Part shown: piece after piece, positions 1 to 12,323 of the stretch | How the letters are laid out: every line of letters begins with the position of its first letter | How positions within the stretch are numbered: position 1 is the stretch's first letter | Assembly (NCBI RefSeq): GCF_932294415.1 | Contig: NC_065545.1 | Location: 17,364,857 to 17,428,856, forward strand | DNA length: 64,000 bases | From: Quercus robur | Taxonomy: Eukaryota > Streptophyta > Magnoliopsida > Fagales > Fagaceae | Direction: 5' to 3' | Translations under genes and position numbers: made by a program | The notes under the pieces: model-generated | Databases searched by the model: none | The model's input: the letters and a program-made list of their open reading frames with translations, nothing else | What the model was told of the DNA's origin: nothing

Positions 1-244
1 CTAGGGACGAAATACAATAGAATTAGCTGAAAATGTCAGTTTAGAAGTGTAATGTTCCAGGTCTCTTCACACCAAACAATGACAACAAGGTGATGAGAAA
101 AGCTGGAGAACTCCCTCTCTCTTGGTGTGAGGTTTAGATCATGTTCACTTTAAACACTGAATATTTACATCACAAAGAATTTGAAGTACAAAATCAAAAG
201 CACACAGGAATCTGACTAAAGAAGAGATAAGATCAACCAGTAAA

Positions 245-1222
245 TCAAAGCTTGGAATCCAATGGACATGAACATAAAAAGTACCTCATAAGAAAATTGA
301 GATATGAAAGAAGCTCTACTGACCTGCGATGATTGGAGCTACCCCTTGAGGGGACATTTGTACTCACAAATTCATCATCAGTCTCATCTACCCTATACTC
401 AGAATAATCTACAGATGTTACAGAACCTTCATCAGAATTGGAAGTATCGTAACTTATACGTCGATTCCCCCTTCTTGTATCACTAACTCTTGACCTTCTT
501 CTGTTTCTAGAATTCCTAATGTTATCAAACACCTGATACAAGATACAAGAGGTCCACCAGTTCCCCTCATCCCCAGGAAAGTCCTCAAACTCATCTCCAG
601 TTTCATCATCCCCATATTCAATTACATAGTCTCCTAAAACCACCCCGCGTGGGACTTCTGAATGAATAGTGCTCAAAACATCTATGATCTCTGAGGACTG
701 CTGGAAATTCTCCCAATCAAGCTGCCGAGCGGGATCAATCTTTGATGGGCGAGCATGAGGATGCTCTAGTTGAGCATGTTTTTGTAGCTCTGTGTAAGTT
801 CCCATAAATTTACATTGATGCTCCTCACAACAACGCTTCTTCTCATCCAGATACAGACGGGCCTTGTCGATAACAACCCACCCAGTAACCTCTCCTCTAC
901 ACAAGGGACAACTTGGTTTACAGACTTCAGATACCACTGGTTCAGTGCTTTCTGTGGGAGTTACATCAGATGTTGAAGGCAACGACATACCATAAGCACT
1001 TTTGAAACGGTCCAAGCAATTTGAGTGCAAGTGATCTGTGTCACACACAAAAGGACGACATCCTTTCTCATAAGATGAGCATTGGAGAAGTACACCATTG
1101 TGAGGGAAATCCAAGCATATAGGGCAAATCACATCTTCCCAATTGGTATTTAAACGAATATCCTCCGTACTGGATACATTGGGTTGGAACCCTCTTTCAT
1201 AAAAAGGACTACTAAAGGCCAT
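245..1222 (-). CDS. DUF1644 (C2H2/RING-like) zinc-binding protein
   Basis: This is a plant-specific DUF1644 protein of unproven biochemical role; relatives are linked to stress responses. From Met at 1222 (MAFSSPFY) it shows CPICLDFPHNGVLLQC at residues 33-48, then a Cys/His-rich stretch (CRPFVCDTDHLHSNC), a low-complexity Ser/Thr/Pro spacer, a second CPLC with GWVVIDKARLYLD, then CCEEHQC and a KHAQLEHPHARPSKIDP block, all in the family order. An acidic, then Arg-rich tail follows. An upstream in-frame Met at 1249 would add nine residues; 1222 fits the hydrophilic start better. The final about 24 residues of the open frame may be intron read-through: a GT donor (CGCAG|GTCAGT) lies near 324, and splicing to about 112 would give a different tail ending near 50. 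So the 3' end is uncertain, while the domain assignment is strong. Confidence 0.85.
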   Translation of the reverse strand: MAFSSPFYERGFQPNVSSTEDIRLNTNWEDVICPICLDFPHNGVLLQCSSYEKGCRPFVCDTDHLHSNCLDRFKSAYGMSLPSTSDVTPTESTEPVVSEVCKPSCPLCRGEVTGWVVIDKARLYLDEKKRCCEEHQCKFMGTYTELQKHAQLEHPHARPSKIDPARQLDWENFQQSSEIIDVLSTIHSEVPRGVVLGDYVIEYGDDETGDEFEDFPGDEGNWWTSCILYQVFDNIRNSRNRRRSRVSDTRRGNRRISYDTSNSDEGSVTSVDYSEYRVDETDDEFVSTNVPSRGSSNHRRSVELLSYLNFLMRYFLCSCPLDSKL

Positions 1223-3060
1223 GAAGAGTTTATTCAATTGAAAATGCACACGCAGATAGCATGCAGCTCACTCTCCTTAGATAGCTGTTGTCAATTGAAC
1301 AAAAGCTTGATGGAAGTACCAAGGAAAACCTAGCCAAGTTTTTAGGTTAAACCAAATAGAACAAGCCCTTCGATGTAGTACATCATGCCATCATAGAGAG
1401 CTGCATGGTAGAATATGACAGTAAGTGGGATGAAAACAAGGAAAAATGAGAGAAAGATATGCAGACAAGTTGTTTAAGAATGTTACTTCCACTTAAAACG
1501 CTTTTTTTGGGGGCGGCGGGGGTGGAGAGGGGGACAAACAACACAGAAACTAAAAGACAGAACTTCCTTGTCTGAAACAATTACTAAAGCATATTATAGA
1601 ACATTTGAGGAAAAACATCAAACCAATAAAGACAGTACTAGGAAAACTGAGAAAAGTACTGCATAGATAAGTTTAAAATAAGTAAAACAAAAACCACTAT
1701 CTTCTGGTTGACAACAGACAAAGGTGCCATCCCTGTAGGAGACACGAGTTTAAGAAAATTCTCAAGGTGCCGCTACTCCTTGTAATCAAAATCCCTATCT
1801 CAAAATCATTATTAGTTTATTCATTTCTATAAGAGTCTCAGAAAAAAAGTGACCATGTTAAACCATATATTACCGCTTTCATAAAGCAGTGCAAAAGGGT
1901 TCAAGCCTTACAAAAATTCTCCTTGAATGAACCAGTTACATAGACAACCATTGTTAAGACAAGTTGTTTCTATAAAGAATATGATATCATAAATCTCATA
2001 CTCAATGTACAGAGTCTGAATTAAAAAGATACAAATATAAATTAAGCAAAGAAATTGATGTATGCCTACTAGTACTACAAAACATAAGACCTCTTCACTT
2101 ATTTTAAAGTTCTCTTCAGTAGCCAAAAACAGGCTATATTATATATTGATTTTTATTGTTTGGATGAAACAAAATTTTAATTTTAAGGGAGGAACAATAA
2201 AGCAATGGGCTCTAATAGCAAACAAATTTATAGGAAGGGAAAAAAAAAAATCAGTAGCAGATATTGTGTGATCATTTTAAAAACTAAAACTATCATTTCA
2301 AATCAATCAAGTCAACATTTAAGTAAACACATACTTTTTCAATAATAAAGATAACAATTCAATATAAGCGAGGCAAAAGAAAAAAAAAAAAAAAAGCATA
2401 GTTTTACAATAACATATATGAACAAACATGAAATAGACAGCAACTATAAAATGATCCAATAACCAAGTAGGTCCAATCATAAAAGAGAAAATATTGTACC
2501 AATCCAAAGCCATAGTTATTCACTAAATTCCTCAAAGAACCCGTAGGCCCTTACATCAAAATTAACAAATAATAACAATAAAATAAACCAATCCACAATC
2601 ATGGGCATTCATTAAAAAAAGTAAATTTTGAACAAAATGAACTAAAATTAAAAGGGCACCCAAAAAAAATTAAATACACAATCATGGGTATTCAGTAAAA
2701 TCAAAGGAAACCCAGTAAAAATAAACTAAAACCCATAAAAATCTGAACTTTATTTAGTAGAAAAGACAGTAAGACATGCAGGTGATCAATGATAACATAG
2801 GAAATTAAACATGAGTTGACTCACCTCGTATAGGAGAATTTAGGAGTGGAAATGAAAAACCCAGATAGAGAAAGAGAGAGAGAGAGAGAGATAAGAGGTA
2901 AGAGGAGGAGAGAGAAAGAGAAAGAGAAAAACAGAGCTTTTGGTGGCTTCAATCAGTTTCTGTGAGCGATTAGAGAGAGTCAGTTTCAGACTTTGTCTTC
3001 AGAAGTAGAGGTAGGTAAAGGTCTTCCCTCTCTCTCTCTCTTTCCCAAATTTCTCTTTTT
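1223..3060 (-). other. 5' leader and leader intron of the DUF1644 gene (predicted)
   Basis: No coding exon is visible here. A clear donor on the minus strand (TACGAG|GTGAGTCA, exon edge at 2825) follows a GA/CT-rich stretch at about 2,850-3,055 typical of plant 5' UTRs. I infer a non-coding first exon at about 2825-3055 and one long leader intron down to just upstream of 1222. The acceptor is not resolved. Transcript data would decide it. Confidence 0.5.
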
Positions 3061-4490
3061 CTTTTCCAAAAAAGAAGGTTAAAAAAGGTAAAGTCCTTCC
3101 TTTTTAAGGTATATTGACGTAAATGTCCTTTTTTCCATTATTATTTTGGTGGGTTTTATATTGGTTAAGAAAATTAATTTAGATAAAAATATAATTGTGA
3201 CTTGTGAGTAGAAAAGCTAAAAGTCGGGAGGTATATATAAGGAAACAAATTAATGATCATTATATAAGTGTCCTTAAAACATTTGTTAATAAAATTTATT
3301 AAGAAAGTTTTTATACTATTTTTACAGAAAATATAAAAAATGGTAAAAAAATTAAGGACTTTTTTCATTTTTTATAAAAAAAATTAAAATATTTTTAAAT
3401 CAATGCATTTAGAGTATTCATTAATTTTTTTCATAAATTAAATAAGCAAAAAAAAAAAAATGAGTTAGATAATTTTACAACTTGTAGGAGGGAGGAATGA
3501 ATTGAATTGAATTGAGATGTTAGCATTTAATGAAATTGAGGTCAAATTATCAATTTTAGTCATATATGGAGAGAAAGCAAATAAATTGAATTTACCAAAA
3601 AGACCAACAACAAAAAAAAAGCAAATAAAAGGTAGCTAATTTCAAGAAAAACAAAATAAATGGAAGGAGTACTCATCCAGTCATCCTTTTAATGAGATGT
3701 CCTATATAGAGAAAAGGCAAATAAAAGATAACAGGTTTATAGGTAAAATTTTATATCCATTTCTTTTAGAATTGTGTAATTATTCAAGGTTATTTAACAA
3801 AAAGAAGGAAAAGATTGTCTAATGGTTTAACCTGCGGACAATGTTACTAAATTTACGTCACAAATATGAGTTTTAATTAGCTTAATTAATAATAAAAAAA
3901 TTGTGATTGAATAAGAAATTTTGGTTTGAATCTCGACCACGCTAAAAATCTATTTTGTGTCTTAACTTGAATAAAAGAACAATTTTTACTGAGTAAATCC
4001 CATAAGTTGAATGCTATCATATATTTTCACCAAAAATATATATATATATATTATAAACACTACTTTTGATTTACTTTAATCACTTTTTCCTTTTTTTTTA
4101 TTCAATGTATTAAAAGCTATATAAAATGATAATAAAGTTGAAAACTTTCAACAATGAGACATTGTTTAGAGACGTGCTATGCTATAAGATGTTGAAGTGG
4201 ACATTACATAATTGCATGTCTATCATTTTCTTTTCTTATAAAATAAATTTGTACATAATTTGTTTTTAGCATATGTTCGGGGAAAGGGTTATGATGGTTT
4301 TTTTTTTTAAAAAAAAAATTAAAGAAAGGACTATGATGTTACTACATTATTTATACAAAAGCAATTGTATATATAGACATCGCATTCGGGAGGAAAAGGT
4401 GTTGTCATTTTTTTTTTTTTTTCTCATATTTAAAGTGGGATATTGTCATTCCATTAAACATGCCATAAAGTTCAAGATACATCTAAATAG
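3061..4490. other. AT-rich intergenic stretch
   Basis: Promoter side of the DUF1644 gene followed by very AT-rich sequence with short A and T runs and a short (TA)n at about 4,031-4,050. I see no gene, no convincing terminal inverted repeats and no RNA gene. Confidence 0.5.
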
Positions 4491-4531
4491 AAGTCAACTT
4501 TTTTTCTTTTTTGGTAAACAGGATGATTTCA

Positions 4532-7500
4532 TTAACTAAAAAACATAGAGCATTTTCGCTCATACAGAGTCCCAACAGCATCAAGGCTGAGCAAAAGAGA
4601 AACATCAACTAGGGGGGAGTGGAAAATTACATAATCTTGGGAAAGTAAGGCGTCTCTTCTAGCAAGGGTGTTAACACACTTATTTGCCTCTCTATAGCAA
4701 TGCTGGACTCTAGTTCTTGGGATCTTCTGGAGGCCTGCCTTGCAGTCAGCAATAATAATGTCATTACTATTTGGTCTTTGTTCATTATTTTGCAGCAAAT
4801 TAACCACAAACTTTGCATCTAGTTTGATTAAAACATTAGGCAATTTTAAATCGATACACAGGCTGATACCATCCTACAGCACCTAGAGTTCCACTGCCAC
4901 ACTAATGGTGTATCCGATGGCTTTAGCATATCCACTCACCCATTTCCCATGGTGATTGCGGATAACTCCACCTCCACCAGCTTTGCCTGGATTTCCCAAC
5001 GAGGAACCATCTGAATTCAACTTGAACCAATTTTCAGGAGGAGGATGCCACCGAAACTAAATAACTGTCAGTGAGCGTCTCAGCCTTTCATTCACGCCGA
5101 GGAAGGCAAACTCAGCAACTTTAGCTATTGCTTCAACCATAAGAGGTTTTTGGGTGGTCTGATCCCTAAAGATCACTCTGTTGCGCCTAAGCCAAAGACA
5201 CCATACACCAAACGTGAAGAAAGTGCCCCAAGGGATACTAGCGGTGGATATTTAATGAGAGGTACAGTTATTTCGTAACCAATCCAACAAATTTACATCA
5301 TAAAACAAATTTGAATGAATAGGAGGAGGAAAAGAGTTCCAGAAAGCCCGAACTTGATGACAATCTCTCAAAATATGTATGATAGATTCTACATCAATAT
5401 TGCATAAAGGGCAAGAAAGGGGGATATTTAGCCCCCTAGCACCTAGTACCTCTCTATTTGGGATACTTCAGTGGAGGCATTGCCATAGGAAGCACTTGAT
5501 CTTGGGAAGTGTAGAAGTTTTCCAAATCCAATTGCCCATGAAAGGTTTGCAATGGAAATTGTCATGAGCCACACAAGCTAGATTATAGGCTTCTTTAAGA
5601 TCAAACTCCCCTATTAGGAGATTCAATCCACACCAGTAGCTGACATGGGAATAGGAGTAGCTTTGATTTTCTGACTTAAGGAGTAAGGAAGAACAAAGGA
5701 AATGCTCCCCAAATTCCAGAAGTTGTGCTATGTAATATCCCTAAGCAGAATAGATTCCTCATTTCTCTGGAAAGGACCTACAATGAGGCTTCTAAAAGGC
5801 TCATCACTGAACCATTTGTCATGCCAAAAGGATAGGACACTATTTTTTACCACTATCCACTTAATGCCTTTCTTGAAGATTGATTCACCTTTTTTGAGCA
5901 CTACCCACTTGGGTGAACAAGTCTGAGCTTGAACGGGGATTGCCTTCGTCTACTAGCATACTTGTGAGCAAGAATTCTAGCCCAAAGCGAGTCCTTCTCT
6001 TGGTGAAAACGCCAATTGATTTTGGCAAGTAAAGTTGATTTCTTTTCCTTGGCCGATTGGAGACCAAGGCCTCCATCCTTCTTTGGTTTAGTTAATTTCT
6101 TCCAGCTGACTAAATGAAGTTTCTTTTTGCCATCCGTTGTGCCCCAAATAAAGTTGCAACAGAGTCTGTCAACACTTTGGGTAACCTTTGAAGGGAGGGC
6201 AGCACATTACATGGAGTAATTTGGGATAGTGGATAAATTAGCTTATGCCAAAACAAGCCTCCCAGCAAAGGAGAGGAGGTAAGCTTTCCACCCTACTAAT
6301 CGGGCTTAAACACGCTCAATCACTGCCCCAAAAACCTGTGGAGTCAATGTGTGCTTTATGGGGAAACCAAGATACTTTCCCAAGACAAGGTAGAGCGGAA
6401 CTCTAAGATATTGCAGAGCTCCTCTCTATAATTATGAGACAAATTAGGGGAAAAAATACACGAGATTTTCGTGCGCTCACCTTTTGGCCAGAAAGCTCAC
6501 AGAAAGTATCTAGCACATCTGGCACAGCTCGACAATTTTTAACATCAGCTTTAGTAAAAAGAACCAAGTCATATGCGAAGAATAGATGAGAAAAAGCCAC
6601 ACCACCTCTAGAGGCCAAGACCGGGTCCCACTGTTTATCTTCACATTTATCTATTATGAGTGCCCCAAGGATTTCCATGCAAAGGAAAAAGAGATAAGGG
6701 GAAAGGGGGTCTCCTTGCCTAATACCCCTTGAAGGCTGGAATGAGTCCAAAGCCCCACCATTAAAAGAGGATTGAGATGGTTGAGGATGAAACACAGCTC
6801 ATAATAAGGGAGATGAGATGGCTAGGGAACTTGAACAGAGCAAGAGTATCCCTAATGAAGCTCCTCTTGAGTTGATTGTAGGCTTTCTCCAAGTCAATTT
6901 TAATAGCCATGACTCCTTCTCTGCCTCTCTTTTTGGACATAAACTGAATTAGCTCCTGGACAATGATGGCGTTATCAACACCCTTCCTCTTAGGCACAAA
7001 AGCTGTTTGGAGCGGCGAGACTAAATAATCCAGAGCTGGTCAGATGTGGGCTACAATAAGCTTAGTTATAACCTTGTACACTGTGTTACATAAGCCAATA
7101 AGGCAATAGTTATTAAGGGATTCCGGATTGTTGCACTTAGGAATGAGAGTAATCAGTGTTTTGTTGAGATATTCAGGGACTTTCCCAAAACAGAAAGTTT
7201 GCGTGACTTCAATCTTTACAAAATTGCCCACAATCAACCAGAACCGTTGAAAAAATCCCACATAAAGCCCATTTGGACCGGGGGCTTTGTAAGGTTTAAG
7301 AGATTGTAGAGCAGCAAGAATTTCATCATCAGTGACCGGGCGCTCCAGCTTGGTTATATCTTCAAATTTTAAGCTACACCTCCAGAATGGGGGTTGCCAC
7401 TCCTGCCTAGAAGCACTGCAATGGGAAGTAGTGAAGAGGTTGATAAATCCTTGTTTAATAAAGTCAACAATTTCATGATCCCCATTTAACCAATTATCCA

Positions 7501-8964
7501 TACTGTCTTTCATACTAGAAATATGGTTCCTCCTTCAGCGGATCAAAGCTAAATTATGAAAGAATGCAGTGTTTCTATCACCCTCAACCACCCAAGAAAT
7601 TCTTGATTTCATACTCCAGAATTCTGCCTCCAAGTTAGCAACTGATGATAGTTCGACTAAGAAAGACTTTTCTAGATCGATTAGGAAATTGTTGAGATTA
7701 TTTCCCAAGGCAATTTGCACTCCCTTGAGCCTTGCATAGATTCTTCGCTTTCTATGGAAAATATTCCCAAAATGGTCCCTATTCCAGGTTTTAGCTCGTG
7801 GTAAAGGAATAGATGGCACTAGGTAAATTTGAAGTACCTGACCACGCATCTCTAACCAAGCCAAGAAAGAAAGGGTGGGAGATCCACATTGGTTGGTACC
7901 TAAATGGCCAAGGAAACTAGACCCCATGATCATTGTGCAAGGTTAGCACAATAGGACTGTGATCAGAGTGGGATCTTTCCAAATGTTTGACACAAGCTTC
8001 CGAGTATAGCACATTCCAGCCAGTGTTTACAAATACCGTGTCAATTCTTTCTTCAATGAGAGTGAATAGGGGTTGCTGGTTTGTCCACGTGAAACGCAGA
8101 CCAGAAAAACCCAAATTAATCATCCCACAATTATTCAAGCAATCTTGAATAATTGATAGCTCTAGAGATGTTTACTGGCCTGCCACCAAATTTATCTTCA
8201 CCCATTAGAACTTCATTAAAGTCCCCCGCAATGATCCAAGGAAGGGTATGAAGTTTAGCAACCTTGGACAAATTGTCCCACAACAAACACCTTTCTGCAA
8301 ATCTGGGGCTAGCATAGATAGCAGACATTAACCACGAGTTATTTGAGGAGAGGTCTCTCACCAAAGTGTGAATCTCTTGCTCTATCGATGAGAGCTCAGA
8401 AACATCCATTTGTGTAGTGTCCCAAAGAACCCACAGACCTCCGATGAATCTAATATTATTGGCATGAATTGCCCTATCAAAAGGAAGCTTATCTGAAATA
8501 TCCTTGGCTCTCTGGCCACTGATTTTTGTCTCAGTGATGATCATAATAGCAAGAGAGTGAATCTGGGCCATATCATGAACAAAACTTTGAAAGGAAGGGC
8601 TCAGAGCACCCCGACAATTCCAAACTACAATATTCGTAATTAATGATGATAAAGAGAGAGTAACAAAATCACTCAGAGGTAAGGGACTCACCTCCTTCCT
8701 CAATCTGCATGCCATCTGTATCCACATCTTGATTTTCCTGAAAGGGGGCTTCAGATTCAATCTTATGCTAAGTTCCTCAACTTGGTCAGGCCTTGGGTTT
8801 GATCCCTTTTCAGTCCCTTTCTTGGGCAGCCTAAGCTTGGAATCGATTCGCTTTAAAGTAGCTTTGGAGACATTAATAGCTGCAGAAGCCAGATTATTCA
8901 TATTTCCTTTAGATACGACGGACGCGTTGAAGATGTCTCTCAAGGGGGTTTTGGAAATTGGCAA
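4532..8964 (-). pseudogene. LINE ORF2: endonuclease, reverse transcriptase, RNase H
   Basis: The replication polyprotein of the LINE, split over about eight frames. Endonuclease motifs run from about 8,645 (VVWNCRGA, then TETKISG, WIIAGDFNEVLMGEDKFGG) to about 7,945 (RSHSDHSPIVL). RT follows: LKPYKAPGPNGLYVGFFQ near 7,270, KIDLEKAYN near 6,890, SRGIRQGDPLSPYLF near 6,700, and the active-site box as FAYDL near 6,560, where FADDL is normal, so an active-site Asp is lost. A C-terminal RNase H (RVT_3 type) remnant lies at 4,532-4,843 (IADCKAGLQKI, then CYREANKCVNTLAR). The order EN-RT-RNase H is that of plant L1 elements. It is non-functional. Confidence 0.88.
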
Positions 8965-9338
8965 CTCTGAATCTTCAATATCTAGTGCAGCCTCGGCCCC
9001 CTTCTAGACCTCGTCTTCTTTAGCGACCCTTTCCACTTCAACTTGGAAGGTAGGTGTGGCTCCACTAGAGCTACCCACTGTGAACACCAACAATTTGTCA
9101 GATGGAGCTTTGAAATCATGGCCAAACTTTGGTTCCTTTTCCTCAGATGAATATTTCAGGCGATCCCCTTTCAAGCTTGAAGCCCCACAAAATTTCTGAT
9201 TGGTTCGTGGATTCCGAGATCGGTGTTTGGCAGATGACTAGGCTATAGGGATATTAGACCTGTCCTTATTCTCTGCTTGGGTAGTGTGATCTGCCACAAG
9301 CGCACTATCCTTTGAACGAGGCCTAGCAGCATGCTTAC

Positions 9339-10453
9339 TCACCCTTTCAGTAGGGCCTGATGGGTCAAACTTGAGGTAGGTGGGCTTTCAGCTTGATTAG
9401 GGGGCCGAGCTTTTAACTGTTGAGCCGAACTAAATTGGGGAGTATAGGCTAAATCTATATATCCCTTCCTAGTAGATTGCTTTTTTCGTGAAATAAGGAC
9501 CCAGGGCCCATAAGTCTCTTCACTAGAGGCAAAATGGTCTATTACAGTTGGGTCGTCACCCTTGACTTTGTCTTCTCCACCTTTCTCTGATGCCCTAGCT
9601 ATGTACGAACAGCTCTCTACCTTGTGACCCACACGACCACAGGAAAAACATAAGGAATTAATCCCCTTGTATTGCACCGGTTGCTTAACACCTCCAATCT
9701 TAATAATTTTAATGAGGGGGTTAGCAAGATTGATCTGAATGCAAATCCTAGTGAATCACCCCCTAGTCTCTAATGTCGTGTGTGTATCAATCCTTATGAC
9801 AAGGCCTATGGCTTGCCCAAGGTCTTGCAGCACCGACGGCTCATAGTATTCAATGGAGAGCTTAGGGAAACGAACCCAAACAGCTACCGAGAATACACAA
9901 GCCATTGACGACTTAAAATTCGGTTCTCATTTTCTAATGGAGAGGTAATGCCCTCCAATGAACCAAGGACCATCCTTCAACACTCTTTCATAGTCTTCTT
10001 TCAACAAGAAACGAACTAGGAAAAAATCCCTCTCTAAATCCACGCAATCCAACCTACCACTAGGCTTCCACATGTTCATGATACGCGAGGTGAGGAACTG
10101 AAATCCCACAGTCTTACCAACCATTTTGACTATTAGCGCATTTGTCCATAGAGATCTGATACTTGCTTTCCTAGCACTAGCAAGGTTAACAGCTGCTATC
10201 CCTGCTGCAAGATCAAAGCTCTCATCATCGGAGTCAGCTACCATATCCATTTCATTCTCGAAATTGAAGGCTCGTTCATAAGCTCCAGGAATCTCACAGT
10301 GAGCCTCTCCTTGTAGAAGCTTCTTCTCCCCTTTGATCGAGGAGAGATGCCATCTGAGTTATTATCAGCTCTATGGGTTTCCTTAACTTTCTTGGTGCTA
10401 CGCTGCAATTCCTCATCTTCCTCCATTGACCTAACGGCAGCCTCCACGCTCAT
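9339..10453 (-). pseudogene. LINE ORF1: DUF4283 plus CCHC zinc knuckle
   Basis: RNA-binding first protein of the LINE. It starts at Met 10,453 (MSVEAAVRSMEEDEE), passes a basic Ser/Lys region, and in a shifted frame at 10,250-9,927 gives the DUF4283-type core (SLWTNALIVKMVGKTVG, then FLVRFLLKEDYERVLKDGPW). After a segment with stops near 9,680-9,920 it resumes at 9,677 with CFSCGRVGHKVESC, a CX2CX4HX4C knuckle, followed by a polar tail. At least two frame breaks show it cannot make the full protein. The order DUF4283-knuckle is the usual ORF1 layout of plant L1 elements. Confidence 0.82.
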
Positions 10454-10640
10454 TGTCTTTTTTTGTTTTTCCCTTATTTTCTCTCTTTAGGGTGAATCGC
10501 ACATCAACTTTTCTTTTTTGTTTTTAGAAAAAGCCAACTTGATATTATTAGTATGGTACTTCTTTGTGATCAACACCAATTAATAGTTAGTCAATTTTTT
10601 CTTCTCAAAAATAGTTAGTCAATTATTTAATAAGTAAAGT

Positions 10641-10642
10641 TT

Positions 10643-10682
<40 letters not shown>

Positions 10683-10697
10683 TATATATATATATAC
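10641..10697. repeat. Poly(T) followed by (TA)n
   Basis: A T run of more than 30 bases at about 10,646-10,679 runs directly into (TA)n to 10,696. It lies between the LINE and the first solo LTR and may be the tail of a retroposed fragment, but no body could be recognised. Confidence 0.8.
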
Positions 10698-10733
10698 AAT
10701 AAGTAAAGTTTACTTAGAGAAGAAAATGCATCT

Positions 10734-11520
10734 TGTTGGGAGGGGGGAGTCTGAAGAGAAGGAACAATCAACGGGACCCATCCGAAGTATGATTGGGCCA
10801 AACTGTTCATCGAATCAAGCCCAACCTAGTTGGAACAATCGAAGCACTAGGTGGATCAGGGAAACCGAGGATGGCGACCCGCCCGAGGAGGCCGAGGAAT
10901 AGATACTTCTCGAGACACGAGAGATAAGCCACAAAGGCCATGGGGTTGGAAGCCGAGGGGGGCCAGTGTGATGTACGGATAAAGCAGGAGGAAACTTTCA
11001 GAGAAAGCATACATTATCTCTGCATTCAATGCACTGCACCAACTCAACATGCCGCATTAATGGCAAAATGACCCTTAAACAGTGCCCTCACAACCTGTAA
11101 TCTACTCTACTACCACCAGCAAGATAGTTATGGAATAAGTATCTAAAGAAAGATCAATAGCCCTCCAAGTAGAATGTTGGAATGCAATTCAAACAGCTAT
11201 AAATAGGAAAGAAGGTCATACTTGTGGGGGATCGAAAAAAGTTTATAGAAAGAAATAAAGAAATAGAAAGAGAAAGAGACCAGTGTAATACCGGGAATTG
11301 TATTTCTTAAGAACAATTGTTCCTGGGCCCTCTCTTTTCCTACGATATTTCTATCAGGTATTGTCATTCTTGCTAATCCAATTTCTTTAATTATCAAGCC
11401 CTAATCCTTAGGAATCAAAGTATTGGTCTTAACTATCCATCTCTACAAATTAGTTGTATTGAGCCTTTATCTAGCCCATTTTTAGCAGGTTGGACCTGGT
11501 TTTATGATTTTCCCCCTACA
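10734..11520. mobile_element. Solo LTR, family copy 1
   Basis: A 787-bp solo LTR fossil. It begins TGTTGGGAGGGGGG and ends TTCCCCCTACA, the TG..CA inverted ends of LTRs, and is flanked by similar 5-bp direct repeats (CATCT, CGTCT). It shares with copies at 34.2 and 37.0 kb a CGAGGAGG motif near the start, a GCATTAATG...ACAGTG block mid-way, a GA-rich tract, and CTACAAATT.NTTGT near the end. No internal coding region is attached, consistent with recombination between two LTRs. The superfamily cannot be told from the LTR. Divergence among the copies suggests an old insertion. Confidence 0.75.
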
Positions 11521-12323
11521 CGTCTCTTATGAGAGAGATCACAAATATACAGTTTCTAATGTTATTGATATTTCTTTTTCAAAACAAATAAGATTTGTTA
11601 TTGACATTTCACAGTTGTGTTTAGACACGCACCCAGTGTTAGACTGGATCTCTCATATGGTTTATTTTCAGATTGCATGCATTATCCACGTGTCTCCAAG
11701 TCACACTCTCCAGATTTCATGTTCATCCAAAGTCAAAGGCATTAAATATTTTGATTTCTCTTCTCTTCTTAAAAAACAATTTTTTTCTTTATTTTTTTTT
11801 TCAAAAGAAAATATCTGTATATAATATATCCCCTTCCCAGTTCCCACGCAAAGAAGAATAAAATTTTATTTTAAACGAATCTATTTTATAATTTGAATTA
11901 AATATTATAAATTTAAAAATGTAGTACATATTATCACGTTTTTTAAAATTATATACATTATTAAATCTAGAAAAACAAATCTTAATTGTGGAAGTATACG
12001 TGCAGAGATTATTTTTTTTTCAAGAGAGAAACCATTTCTATTATAAAAAAGAAAAGAAATTTAAAAAAACCACTTGAAACTGCTTGTATTCAAATAAACA
12101 AAATTCAGTAGTTATATGAGATCTGAATTTTTTTACTTTTACATGTTGAACATTTTTATTCAATGTTCTAGTTTGAAAATGTGACTTTTTGTATCTTTTA
12201 TTTTAAGAATACTTTGTATCCTTAATTTGTAATAGGATTATCTTTGTAAGTAAAAAGGTTGACATTAAAGAGTTTCTATTCCAATTATATGTAAATATAC
12301 AACTAAAAATTTATACTAAAATA
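11521..12323. other. AT-rich intergenic stretch
   Basis: Low-complexity AT-rich DNA with several T runs. Open frames here are short and low in complexity, and I see no protein or RNA gene. Confidence 0.5.

Larger units (their letters stand above)
4501..10530 (-). mobile_element. Near full-length L1-type LINE, decayed
   Basis: A plant L1-clade non-LTR retrotransposon of about 6.0 kb lying in minus orientation. Reading down from 10,530: an ORF1 with a DUF4283-like domain and a CCHC knuckle, then ORF2 with apurinic-type endonuclease, reverse transcriptase, a zf-RVT-like region and a C-terminal RNase H domain. The 3' end is marked by the T/C-rich tract at 4,498-4,512 (a poly-A tail in sense). 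Direct repeats AAGTCAACTT (4,491-4,500) and AAGCCAACTT (10,531-10,540) match at 9 of 10 positions and are a good target-site duplication, so both ends appear to be present. Many stops and frame changes interrupt both ORFs, so it is inactive. Confidence 0.88.
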
